Source: Betaproteobacteria bacterium (GTDB taxonomy: Bacteria > Pseudomonadota > Gammaproteobacteria > Burkholderiales > SG8-39). From it: a DNA stretch of 64,000 nucleotides. The notes below the pieces were generated by a model that saw only the letters and a list, made by a program, of their open reading frames with translations, was not told the origin of the DNA and did no database searches. Made by a program: the position numbers and the translations under genes. Location: the NCBI GenBank assembly GCA_004298385.1, contig SCTX01000050.1, positions 1-64,000 of the forward strand, given 5' to 3'. This document shows positions 10,029 to 18,900 of this stretch, piece after piece (the stretch's first letter is position 1; the number at the start of each line of letters is the position of its first letter).

Positions 10029-10057
10029 TTTATACATCGATTTTTTTGACTAGTCAA
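10029..10057 (-). promoter_or_regulatory. Sigma70-like promoter reading leftward
   Basis: Minus strand TTGACT-17 bp-TATAAA. Confidence 0.6.
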
Positions 10058-10140
10058 GAGTCGTATTGTTTGGTGTATGGCGTAGTTAGTCGGATTATTT
10101 CAGCGCGCGATCGGTAAAGTTTGGAAGAAGGATAGATTTA

Positions 10141-10440
10141 TGGCTATGGGTGAAAACACGTCCTGTTTGACGTCGATGCCAGCACTACGCCTGAGCGCCC
10201 TGTGATCGCATCGGCATGGAATACTCGGCCGAATTCAGCCGCCGAATTCAGCCGCCGGCTCGAAGCTCGTGACTGGATCGGCATGCGCTGCCCGAAAGCG
10301 TACGGCGGATAGGAGCGCACGGCGCTCGAACCATACGTTGTCACCGAGGAATTGCTGGCAGTTGGACAGCGGTTTGCAGAAGCGGCATTCGCTTGGGGGA
10401 GCGCGCAAAGGCCAAGCGATCACAGCCAAGCGATCACGCT
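10141..10440 (+). pseudogene. Relic of an acyl-CoA dehydrogenase N-terminus in the inverted-repeat spacer
   Basis: EYSAEFSRR/LEARDWIGMRCPKAYGG*ERTALEPYVVTEELLAVG; frame broken by a 13-bp tandem duplication GAATTCAGCCGCC (10231-10256) and an in-frame TAG. Confidence 0.75.
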
Positions 10441-10441
10441 C

Positions 10442-10470
10442 TTGACTGGTCATAAAAATCGATGTATAAG
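10442..10470 (+). promoter_or_regulatory. Sigma70-like promoter reading rightward to the 10786 gene
   Basis: TTGACT-17 bp-TATAAG. Confidence 0.65.
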
Positions 10471-10477
10471 CTTCCCT

Positions 10478-10491
10478 ACCGATCGATCGGT
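10478..10491. promoter_or_regulatory. Operator-like palindrome ACCGATCGATCGGT (right copy)
   Basis: Same 14-mer, same position relative to the promoter. Confidence 0.6.
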
Positions 10492-10631
10492 TCACTATAA
10501 GGGATTCGCTGCGGCGCAAGCTCGGTATCGTCAAAAGGACGCTTCATGACCAACAAACCGCTGTCGCAACTGCCGGCCCCCGGCCCCTGTCCCCTGTCCC
10601 AAGGGTCCGCCAAAGGCGCTCGTCAGGCAGT

Positions 10632-10702
10632 GCAAGCGGAATTGCACCCGTGTTAGCGAGCAGGCGCCGAGGCGGCCAAACGTTAACCGCAATAAGGAGG
10701 AG
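10632..10702. repeat. Inverted repeat segment, right outer part (partner 8211-8284)
   Basis: GCAAGCGGAATTGCACCCGTGTTAGCGAGCAGGCGCCGAGGCGGCCAAACGTTAACCGCAATAAGGAGGAG. Confidence 0.9.
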
Positions 10703-10785
10703 TAAAGAGTGAGATCAGGCGGATAATGAATTGCAGCGGTTTTGGGTAAAAATTAACTAACTAGACAGTACCAAAGGAGAAAGCC

Positions 10786-12111
10786 ATGAATTGTTTTTCC
10801 AGCTTTTTTAAGCAAGCTATTCTGTGGGTTATTACGGTGGGAACTCTGGGAGTAAGCGGAGCAGTTTATCCTCAGGCCAACGAGCAGCGCGTCGCCTTCA
10901 TGGCGTTTCGTAATAGTCCGGTGGGGGCGCTAAGCGCGGCAATCAATGGGGCGGCCTTCGATTACATGAATCTGATCAACGATCGGGACGGCGGCGTCAA
11001 TGGCGTGAAGCTGGTATGGGAGGAATGCGAGACTGAATACAAAACGGATCGGGGCATCGAGTGCTACGAAAGGCTCAAGAATCGGGCGACGATGTTTATC
11101 CCGGTAATGACCGGCACTATCTATGCGCTCATCGAACGCACCCTGGCCGACAAAATCCCCATCGTTTCCATCGGCACCGGTCGCACCGATTCCACCGACG
11201 GACGGGTGTTTCCCTATGTTTTCCCCCTAGCTGCCAATTACTTGATGGGAAATACCGCCAAGATCAACTTTATCGGGCAGCGGGAAGGGGGGATGGATAA
11301 ACTCAAAGGCAAGAAAATCGTTAACCTCCACCACGGCTCGCCCTTCGGCAAGGAGACCATGCAGGTTCTGGATGCTCAAGCCGCGAAATACGGCTTTAGT
11401 CTCGTTCACATCGAAGTTCCCGGGTCGGGTGCCGAGCAACAGGCCCAGTGGCTGCAAATCCGCCAGCTTAAGCCTGACTGGGTGATCCTGCGCAGCGTCG
11501 GGCTCATGACCTCTGCGGCCATCAAGACCGCCCAAAGAGTCGGTTATCCGGCAGATCGCATCGTCGGCCTCTGGTGGACATCCGAACTGGACTTAATTTC
11601 CGCCGGGAGTGCGGCCAAGGGGGTGATTGCCAATACCTTCAGTCCCAGCGGCCGGGATTTCCCGGTCGTCAAGGAGATCCTCACGCGCTATTACAGCGGT
11701 GGAAAGCGCGGCAATATGGAGGATTCCAAAGTGGTCGGCAGTACCACCTACAACAGCGGCTTGCTGCATGCGATACTTACCGTCGAAGCGGTGCGAACCG
11801 CTCAGGAAAAGTTCGGCAAGAAAGCCATGGATCGGGAGCAGATGCGATGGGGCTTCGGGCATCTCAACATCGACGCCAAGCGGATAAAGGAGCTGGGGAT
11901 TGCTGGGTTGGTGCAGCCCCTCAAAACCTCCTGTTCCGATCATACAGGAGGGGGAGCGGTGAAATTCCAGCAATGGGATGGTCAGAATTGGGTGGCGATC
12001 AGCGACTGGGTTTCCGGGGATCCGTCCCTTGTCGACCCCATGATACATGAATCCGCGGCCAAGTACGCCAAGGAAAAAGGAATTACCCGGCGGGACTGTT
12101 CCAAGGAATAG
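10786..12111 (+). CDS. ABC transporter periplasmic binding protein, paralog of the 2003 gene
   Basis: MNCFSSFFKQAILWVITVGTLG...ANEQRVAFMAFRNSP...; co-linear similarity with the 2003 product. Confidence 0.87.
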   Translation: MNCFSSFFKQAILWVITVGTLGVSGAVYPQANEQRVAFMAFRNSPVGALSAAINGAAFDYMNLINDRDGGVNGVKLVWEECETEYKTDRGIECYERLKNRATMFIPVMTGTIYALIERTLADKIPIVSIGTGRTDSTDGRVFPYVFPLAANYLMGNTAKINFIGQREGGMDKLKGKKIVNLHHGSPFGKETMQVLDAQAAKYGFSLVHIEVPGSGAEQQAQWLQIRQLKPDWVILRSVGLMTSAAIKTAQRVGYPADRIVGLWWTSELDLISAGSAAKGVIANTFSPSGRDFPVVKEILTRYYSGGKRGNMEDSKVVGSTTYNSGLLHAILTVEAVRTAQEKFGKKAMDREQMRWGFGHLNIDAKRIKELGIAGLVQPLKTSCSDHTGGGAVKFQQWDGQNWVAISDWVSGDPSLVDPMIHESAAKYAKEKGITRRDCSKE

Positions 12112-12203
12112 CAAGAGTTCCGGATAGTCTATAAGAACCGGCGTCACGGTGAGTCACCGGCGTGCGATTCACCTTAACCAACGTTAAAAGAGGAACAAAG
12201 AAC

Positions 12204-13097
12204 ATGGCTCTTGAGACACTCAAGAATAAAGTTGCTGTGGTCACGGGCAGCGCACGGGGGGCGGGATTGGCAATCGTCCAGGCCCTGGCCGCCGACGGGG
12301 TGAAAGTAGTGGTGGCCGACCGGACCGACAAGGCGCGGCCCGATCTGATGATGAAGAGCACGATTTACGACGTGGCCGAGGTGATCAACAAGCAAGGGGG
12401 GACGGCCATCGCGGTCAAAGTAGACTTGCGCCACGAAGATCAGATCATCGCGCTGCGGGACGAAACCTTGAAAGCATTCGGCACGGTAGACATCGTGGTG
12501 AACAACGCGGCCATCACCTTCGGCGCCAAGGTATGGGAGATCCCGACCGAGCGGTGGGACCAGGTCATGGCAGTCAACCCGCGGGCCAGCTTCCTGATGT
12601 GCAAGCACTTCCTGCCGACGATGATGCAGAAGAAGAGCGGATCCATCATCAACCTCTCCTCCCCGGCCGGTCGGGGACCGGCCCCCGGCATGGCGGCCTA
12701 CTCCGCCTCCAAGGCCGCCATCGATTACTTCACCTTGACCCTGGCCGAGGAGCTACGGGAGTCCAACATCGCCGTCAACTGCATCGCCCCCACCGGAGGC
12801 ATTTTCAGCGAGGGAAATCTCCAACTCTTCCAGGACCAGTCCTGGATCGACACCTGGGAGCCCAGGGAGCATTTTGCCCTGGCGGTGCTCTGGCTGGCCA
12901 AGCAGGACGCCCAAAGCTTCACCGGCAACCTGGTCTGGAGCCGGGAGCTCATCTCCCAGATGGGTCTGTGCAAGAAGTGGTGCTGCGCGGCCCTCGGGTC
13001 CGGGCCTTCGGTGGTCGGCCCGATGAAGGTGGACTGGGAGTCGAGCCTTCCCGCCAAGATCTGGGAGGCCATGTCCGCCACGGGAAGCCGGGTATAA
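12204..13097 (+). CDS. Short-chain dehydrogenase/reductase
   Basis: VAVVTGSARGAGLAIVQALAADG, VNNAA, YSASKAAIDYFTLTLAEEL. Confidence 0.9.
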   Translation: MALETLKNKVAVVTGSARGAGLAIVQALAADGVKVVVADRTDKARPDLMMKSTIYDVAEVINKQGGTAIAVKVDLRHEDQIIALRDETLKAFGTVDIVVNNAAITFGAKVWEIPTERWDQVMAVNPRASFLMCKHFLPTMMQKKSGSIINLSSPAGRGPAPGMAAYSASKAAIDYFTLTLAEELRESNIAVNCIAPTGGIFSEGNLQLFQDQSWIDTWEPREHFALAVLWLAKQDAQSFTGNLVWSRELISQMGLCKKWCCAALGSGPSVVGPMKVDWESSLPAKIWEAMSATGSRV

Positions 13098-13169
13098 GCG
13101 GCATTCATCGATGGATACCGTCCCGGAAATCTGCGTTCATCCGGGTCCAAACTTTAGGAAGGAAAAGCG

Positions 13170-14177
13170 ATGGCCCGCAAAAAGCACGAGTACCTGGAGG
13201 ACTATGAGATCGGTCAGCAGGGGGAAACCTTCACCCGGACTGTCTCGACGGCTGACATCACCTTCTTTGCCTGCATCACGGGCGACTATTCATCGGTCCA
13301 CCTGGACCGGCACCTGACGGCCGGCGGCCAGTATCAGGGCCGGATCGCCCACGGGCTGCTGGGCTCCAGCCTGGTGATGGGCATGGTCTCCATCGACGCA
13401 CCCCATATCGTCGGGCGGGATGTTCCCGAGAGCTGCCTCAGCGGTTTCGAGACGAACTACCGGGGGGCCATTTACCTGGACGACACGATCAAGATCCGCT
13501 GGCAGATCGCTGGGAAGGCCGATGACCCCACTCAACAGGGATTCGGCTTGGTGCGGACCGCCTTCCAGGTGCTCAACCAGGACGGCAACAACGTCTACGA
13601 AGGAACCCTCATCACCAAGGTCCGCAAACGATCGGCCGACAACGCCCGGCTCCAGTGGAAGACCGCCACGCCCTGGCGGATCAGGGAGTTCGTCCTGGAC
13701 CCGGAAAAGGTCTACTACCTGGAGGATTTCGTGCCGAATGAGGGAGGGCTGAGCACAGGCCGCACCTTCACCGAGGCCGACTCCGTCAACTTCTGCGGCC
13801 TGACCGGGGATTACAACCCTCTTTACGTCGATGCCGAATTCGCCAAAAGGACTGTTTTCGGGCAGCGCATCGTTCACCCCATGATGCCCTTCACCAGCGC
13901 CTTCGGCTGGTGGACCCGTGATGGGGGTCCGTTGCGGGTCAAGAGTCCCGGGGCCGCCACCGAGGCCGGCCACCTCAGCGACAGCGCGAACTTCCTCGGC
14001 CCGGTTTATATCGGCGACACCCTCCGCTGTTGCTTCAAGGTAGCCGAAACCCGTGTTTCCAAGAGCAAGCCCGACCGGGGGGTTCTAAGCTTCGGCTTCC
14101 AATTGATCAACCAGCGCGACGAGGTGGTCCAGGAGGGCAAGACCCTGCTGATGCGGGGCGCCCGCGGCGCGGCTTGA
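13170..14177 (+). CDS. MaoC-like dehydratase, two hot-dog domains
   Basis: ITGDYSSVHLDRHLT...GRIAHGLLGSSLVMGM and CGLTGDYNPLYVDAEFAKRTVFGQRIVHPMM. Confidence 0.85.
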   Translation: MARKKHEYLEDYEIGQQGETFTRTVSTADITFFACITGDYSSVHLDRHLTAGGQYQGRIAHGLLGSSLVMGMVSIDAPHIVGRDVPESCLSGFETNYRGAIYLDDTIKIRWQIAGKADDPTQQGFGLVRTAFQVLNQDGNNVYEGTLITKVRKRSADNARLQWKTATPWRIREFVLDPEKVYYLEDFVPNEGGLSTGRTFTEADSVNFCGLTGDYNPLYVDAEFAKRTVFGQRIVHPMMPFTSAFGWWTRDGGPLRVKSPGAATEAGHLSDSANFLGPVYIGDTLRCCFKVAETRVSKSKPDRGVLSFGFQLINQRDEVVQEGKTLLMRGARGAA

Positions 14178-14193
14178 GAAGGACCTGGAGAGC

Positions 14194-14790
14194 ATGATCG
14201 ACTTACGTCGCCACCATTACCGTCAACCACCCCAAGGCGCTCAACGCTTTCATTCTTATGCACGATCACGGACCCCAAGCAACAGTCTGAAACTGGCGAT
14301 CGCCAGAGTTAACCGCTATTGCATCGGCGACGGCCACCATATGCCGCCGACCACTCCATCTTCGGCCAAAACGTCCGCGGCTGGGTTCGCTGGCTGGCGG
14401 CTACATCGTCGCCCATGCCGCGAATCTGCTGGGCCGTAAGCGCGCGCCCGGGAGCTAGCGTATGTTATGCTGTCGCTACACGGCCCGGTCAAGTCCTGGA
14501 ATCGGGCCTGACCAACTCCGCTGTGCCCAAGGAGAATCTGGACGAGGAAGTGCGTAAATGGCGCAACAAGCTGTTGTCCCAGCCCCCGACCCACCTGAAG
14601 ATCCTCAAGCGCTCCTTCCTTCTACCACGTGGCTCCCATTCTGGATCACAATATGCAGGACATCATCAAGAAAGTGGCCCCCAACTACTTTAAGACAGGG
14701 GAACAGTTGGAGGAGGCCAATGCTTTTCTGGAAAAGCGCAAGCCCGATTTCAGCCTCTGGCGCCGAAGTCAGTCTAGCACTCCTGCAATG
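14194..14790 (+). pseudogene. Decayed crotonase of the BadI/MenB (2-ketocyclohexanecarboxyl-CoA hydrolase / DHNA-CoA synthase) type
   Basis: Frame-jumping match: YVATITVNHPKALNAF / LAIARVNRYCIGDGHHM / ADHSIFGQN / GSLAGGYIVAHAANLLGRKRA / ENLDEEVRKWRNKLLSQPPTHLKILKRSF / LEEANAFLEKRKPDFSLWRR. Confidence 0.78.
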
Positions 14791-15150
14791 GCCCTTTGCG
14801 AGCGCGGTCTCTGTTTGGTTTGGAACAATCGATGAGAATTGCCTTCTGTCGGTAATTTTTCGCAAGGAACGCAACCAGGCCGAGGGCACGATCGCGAAGC
14901 TGAAGGATGAATTTGGAGGCAAGCAAGTCTGGGTCTGAGTAGACCACAGAAATAGAGCTAATCGCAAAAAAATTGCTTGGAACGAAGCGCGCCAACACAC
15001 GCGGCCGCGCGCTCCGAGACTTTCGTAAGAAGCTCGGTAAATTTCAAATATCTTTGGTTAGAATTTCGCCGCGTTATGCGGTTCGATCTTCACCGATGCC
15101 GAACGGCAGGAGTGGGGAAATATTGGAACGAAGTCTCCGGAGGGGGATTC

Positions 15151-17121
15151 ATGGAAACGACTGGTGAGCGGAGTGTCGCGCTGTCGGACACTTTTCCCAA
15201 GCTATTGCTTGATCATCTGAAAAATCGGCCCGCTCGGCCGGCGATTCGGGAAAAAGATTTCGGAATCTGGCAATCCTGGACTTGGGGGGAATACGCCGCC
15301 GAAGCGCGGGCTCTTGCCTGCGGCTTGGCGGCCAAGGGTTTCAAGCGGGGCGACAAACTGGGCATTATCGGCGACAACAGGCCGCGCCTCTATTGGGCAG
15401 CCGCTGCCGCCCAGGCTTTGGGGGGCATCCCGGTTCCGCTGTATCAGGACGCAGTGGCCGAGGAAATGGTGTTCGTCATCGACAATGCGGAAATCCGCTT
15501 CGTGGTGGTGGAAGACCAAGAGCAGGTGGACAAGCTGTTGGAAATGAAGGAGCGTATTCCCCGCGTCGAATTGATCATCTACGACGAACCCCGGGGCCTG
15601 GGACACTACGACTTTCCGTTTCTCGACAGCTACGAAGAGATTCGGGGCCTGGGCAAAATCTTCGATCAAGAACACCCGGACTTTTTTCTTAAGGAAGTCA
15701 CCCAGGGGTCGGGGTCCGATATCGCGACGATCCTTTATACCTCGGGCACCACCGGCCAGCCCAAAGGGGTGGTGCTGACTTACGCTAACCTGATGACGAC
15801 CAGCCGGAACGCCATCGAAAGCGAGCGCATCCAGCCGGATGAGGAGGTATTGTCCTATTTGCCGATGGCATGGATCGGGGATCACATGTTCTCTTATTGC
15901 CACGCCCACATCGCCGGCTACTGCGTGAATTGTCCCGAGAGCGCCGAGACCATGCTGACCGATTTGCGCGAGATCGGGATCACTTATTTTCTGGCCCCCC
16001 CCAGGGTGTATGAAAACCTGCTGACGTCGGTGATGATCCGCATGGAGGACGCGACCTGGCTCAAGCGCAAGATGTTCCACTACTTTATGGGAGTGGCCCG
16101 CCAGGCCGGCGTTGCGATACTGGACCGCAAGCCGGTATCGGTGATGGATCGGCTGCTTTATGCCATCGGCGGTTTCTTGGTGTATGAGCCGCTCAAAAAT
16201 GTATTGGGATTCAGCCGCATGCGGCTGGCTATTACGGGCGGAGAGGCCATCGGTCCGGATCTTTTCGCCTTCTTTCGATCGCTGGGGATAAATATCAAGC
16301 AATTGTATGGCGCTACCGAAGCTTCGGCTTTCGTGACGGTGCAGCCCGACGGGGAGGTGAACGCTATTACCGTGGGCAAGCCGGTGCCCGGGGTCGAAAT
16401 CAAGATTACCGAGGCGGGGGAGGTCATCGTTCGCAGTCCCGGGGTGTTCCATTCCTACTATAAGAATCCCAAGGCCACCCAGGAAGCCAAGAATGACCAG
16501 GGCTGGCTGCTCACGGGGGATGCCGGTTTCTTCGACGATAACGGCCATCTGCGCATTATCGACCGGGCCAAGGATGTGGGGCGGCTCAACAACGGCTGCA
16601 TGTTCGCCCCCAAATTCCTTGAGAATAAGCTGAAGTTCTTCCCCTACATCAAGGAGGCCGTCACCTTCGGCAACGGGCGAGATGAGGTGGCCGCCTTCAT
16701 CAACATCGACATTACCGCGGTGGGTAATTGGGCGGAACGCCGCAACCTTCCCTATAGCGGCTATACCGACCTGGCCGGCAAGCCGGAGGTGTCTGCGCTG
16801 ATCAAGGAATGCGTGGAGCAGGTCAATCGGGACCTTGCCGCCGATTCCCATCTGTCCGGTTCCCAGATCAAACGTTTCCTCATCCTGCATAAGGAGTTGG
16901 ATGCCGATGACGGCGAGTTGACCCGGACCCGTAAGGTGCGGCGCAGAAGCATCGTGGAAAAATATGAGGTATTGATCGAGGCCCTGTACAGCGGGAAAGA
17001 TCACTGCCCGATCGAAAGCCAGGTGAAGTTCGAGGACGGACGGGTCGGAATGCTGAAAGCCGATCTCAAGATCGTGGACGTTCGGACCTTCACTCCAGAA
17101 GAACTCAAAAAGGCAAGTTAG
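15151..17121 (+). CDS. Long-chain-type acyl-CoA synthetase (AMP-forming)
   Basis: ATILYTSGTTGQPKGVVLTYANL, YGATEASAFV, GWLLTGDAGFFDDNGHLRIIDRAKD; RBS before ATG 15151. Confidence 0.9.
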   Translation: METTGERSVALSDTFPKLLLDHLKNRPARPAIREKDFGIWQSWTWGEYAAEARALACGLAAKGFKRGDKLGIIGDNRPRLYWAAAAAQALGGIPVPLYQDAVAEEMVFVIDNAEIRFVVVEDQEQVDKLLEMKERIPRVELIIYDEPRGLGHYDFPFLDSYEEIRGLGKIFDQEHPDFFLKEVTQGSGSDIATILYTSGTTGQPKGVVLTYANLMTTSRNAIESERIQPDEEVLSYLPMAWIGDHMFSYCHAHIAGYCVNCPESAETMLTDLREIGITYFLAPPRVYENLLTSVMIRMEDATWLKRKMFHYFMGVARQAGVAILDRKPVSVMDRLLYAIGGFLVYEPLKNVLGFSRMRLAITGGEAIGPDLFAFFRSLGINIKQLYGATEASAFVTVQPDGEVNAITVGKPVPGVEIKITEAGEVIVRSPGVFHSYYKNPKATQEAKNDQGWLLTGDAGFFDDNGHLRIIDRAKDVGRLNNGCMFAPKFLENKLKFFPYIKEAVTFGNGRDEVAAFINIDITAVGNWAERRNLPYSGYTDLAGKPEVSALIKECVEQVNRDLAADSHLSGSQIKRFLILHKELDADDGELTRTRKVRRRSIVEKYEVLIEALYSGKDHCPIESQVKFEDGRVGMLKADLKIVDVRTFTPEELKKAS

Positions 17122-17131
17122 GAGCGATCTC

Positions 17132-17920
17132 ATGGCGGAATCCAGACATCTGGGCGACATCATTTTGAAGATAGACCACATTTCCCTCTCTTTCGGCGGG
17201 ATCAAGGCACTGGTCGATATCAGCTTCCAGGTCCGCAGGGGGGAATTTCTGGCCATCATCGGCCCCAACGGCGCGGGCAAGAGCTCCATGCTTAACGTCA
17301 TCAATGGTGTCTATCACCCCCAAACGGGAACCGTGACCTACAAAGGAGAGACTCGCCACCATATGCCGCCCCATCGGGCCGCCGAATTGGGGATCGGCCG
17401 CACTTTCCAAAACATTGCCTTGTTCAAGGGCATGACGGTGCTCGACAACATCAAGACCGGCCGCAGCCTGAAGATCAAACCCAATTTCTTGATGAACGCC
17501 ATATGGTTCGGCCCGGCCCGGCGCGAGGAGTTGGAGCATCGCCGAAAAGTCGAGGAAATCATCGATTTTCTGCGCCTGGAAGATATCCGGCGCACCCCCG
17601 TGGGCATGTTGCCCTACGGCTTGCAAAAGCGGGTGGAGCTGGGACGAGCGCTGGCCGCCGAGCCTGATCTGTTGCTGTTGGACGAGCCCATGGCCGGCAT
17701 GAATATCGAGGAAAAGCAGGCCATGTGCCGGTTCGCATTGGATGTAAATGATGAATTCGGGACCACGGTAGTGCTCATCGAGCATGACATGGGAGTGGTG
17801 ATGGATATTTCCGACCGCGTGGTGGTATTGGATTACGGCAGAAAAATCGCCGACGGCACCCCGGACGAGGTGCGACAAAACCCCGAGGTGATCAAGGCCT
17901 ATCTCGGAGTCGGTCATTAG
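17132..17920 (+). CDS. livG: LivG-type ABC transporter ATPase
   Basis: GPNGAGKSSMLNVINGVYHP, GLQKRVELGRALAAEPDLLLLDEPMAGM. Confidence 0.92.
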   Translation: MAESRHLGDIILKIDHISLSFGGIKALVDISFQVRRGEFLAIIGPNGAGKSSMLNVINGVYHPQTGTVTYKGETRHHMPPHRAAELGIGRTFQNIALFKGMTVLDNIKTGRSLKIKPNFLMNAIWFGPARREELEHRRKVEEIIDFLRLEDIRRTPVGMLPYGLQKRVELGRALAAEPDLLLLDEPMAGMNIEEKQAMCRFALDVNDEFGTTVVLIEHDMGVVMDISDRVVVLDYGRKIADGTPDEVRQNPEVIKAYLGVGH

Positions 17921-17951
17921 AGCCCCACTGGTCTGATTGGAGGAGCATAGC

Positions 17952-18833
17952 GTGCTGTTCTTCATTGAAGTGTTGATCGGCGGCCTGCTGGCCGGCGTGA
18001 TGTATTCCTTGGTGGCCCTGGGCTTCGTGCTGATCTACAAGGCTTCGGGGGTGTTGAATTTCGCCCAGGGCTCCATGGTGCTGTTCGCCGCCTTGAGCTT
18101 TGTGAGCATTCTGGCCATGGGAGTGCCGTTCTGGCTGGCCTTGCTGCTGACCCTGGCCATCATGGTGCTGTTGGGAGTGGTAATCGAAAAAGTGGTGCTG
18201 CGACCCTTGGTGAACCAACCCCAGATCACCTTATTCATGGCCACCATCGGCCTGAGCATTCTGATCGAGGCGCTAGGGCAGATGATATGGGGCTCACAGG
18301 TTCACGGCTTGGACCTGGGCATCAATGATATCCCGTTCAATTTTTACGGGGTGTTCATCAGCCAGTTCGACCTGTTCGCGGCGGGCTGCGCGGCGGTATT
18401 GGTAGCGGGTCTGAGCCTGTTTTTCCACAAAACCAAAATCGGTCGAGCCTTGCGCGCGGTGGCCGACGATCATCAAGCGGCCATGTCGGTGGGCATCCCG
18501 TTGAAGCACGTGTGGACCGTAGTCTGGGCGGCGGCCGGCTTTGTCGCCTTAGTGGCGGGCTTGCTCTGGGGTTCCCGGCTGGGGGTGCAGTTCGCCCTTA
18601 CCCTGGTGGTGCTCAAGGCGTTGCCAGTGTTGATTCTGGGGGGGTTCACTTCGGTCCCCGGCGCCATTGTCGGGGGCCTGATCATCGGCGCGACGGAGAA
18701 ACTGGCCGAGGTCTTTATCGGACCGTACTTCGGAGGGGGCATCGAAAACTGGTTCCCCTACGCGCTGGCCCTCGTCTTCCTGCTGATCCGGCCGGACGGT
18801 CTGTTCGGCGAAAAGCACATCGAGCGGGTATGA
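17952..18833 (+). CDS. livH: LivH-type ABC transporter permease
   Basis: Hydrophobic; GLLAGVMYSLVALGFVLIYKASGVLNFAQG, RPDGLFGEKHIERV; GTG start assumed. Confidence 0.9.
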   Translation: MLFFIEVLIGGLLAGVMYSLVALGFVLIYKASGVLNFAQGSMVLFAALSFVSILAMGVPFWLALLLTLAIMVLLGVVIEKVVLRPLVNQPQITLFMATIGLSILIEALGQMIWGSQVHGLDLGINDIPFNFYGVFISQFDLFAAGCAAVLVAGLSLFFHKTKIGRALRAVADDHQAAMSVGIPLKHVWTVVWAAAGFVALVAGLLWGSRLGVQFALTLVVLKALPVLILGGFTSVPGAIVGGLIIGATEKLAEVFIGPYFGGGIENWFPYALALVFLLIRPDGLFGEKHIERV

Positions 18834-18900
18834 CGGCAGCGGATTTTCAAAAGGCCCTTGCACCTTCTTTCCGGACGAATAGCCCAGTGAGGATTTTAAG

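Larger units (their letters stand above)
9875..10057. repeat. Long inverted repeat, left inner arm
   Basis: Near-identical to the reverse complement of 10441-10631. Confidence 0.92.
10441..10631. repeat. Long inverted repeat, right inner arm
   Basis: Partner of 9875-10057. Confidence 0.92.

Noticed and set aside
10231-10256. Tandem GAATTCAGCCGCC as a regulatory repeat
   Set aside because: Better explained as a coding micro-duplication that frameshifts an ACAD relic.
14977-15150. 58-residue N-terminal extension of the 15151 ligase
   Set aside because: No similarity to ligase N-termini; a strong RBS precedes ATG 15151.
15202-17304. 700-aa minus-strand ORF
   Set aside because: Antisense of the 15151 acyl-CoA ligase; no family motifs.
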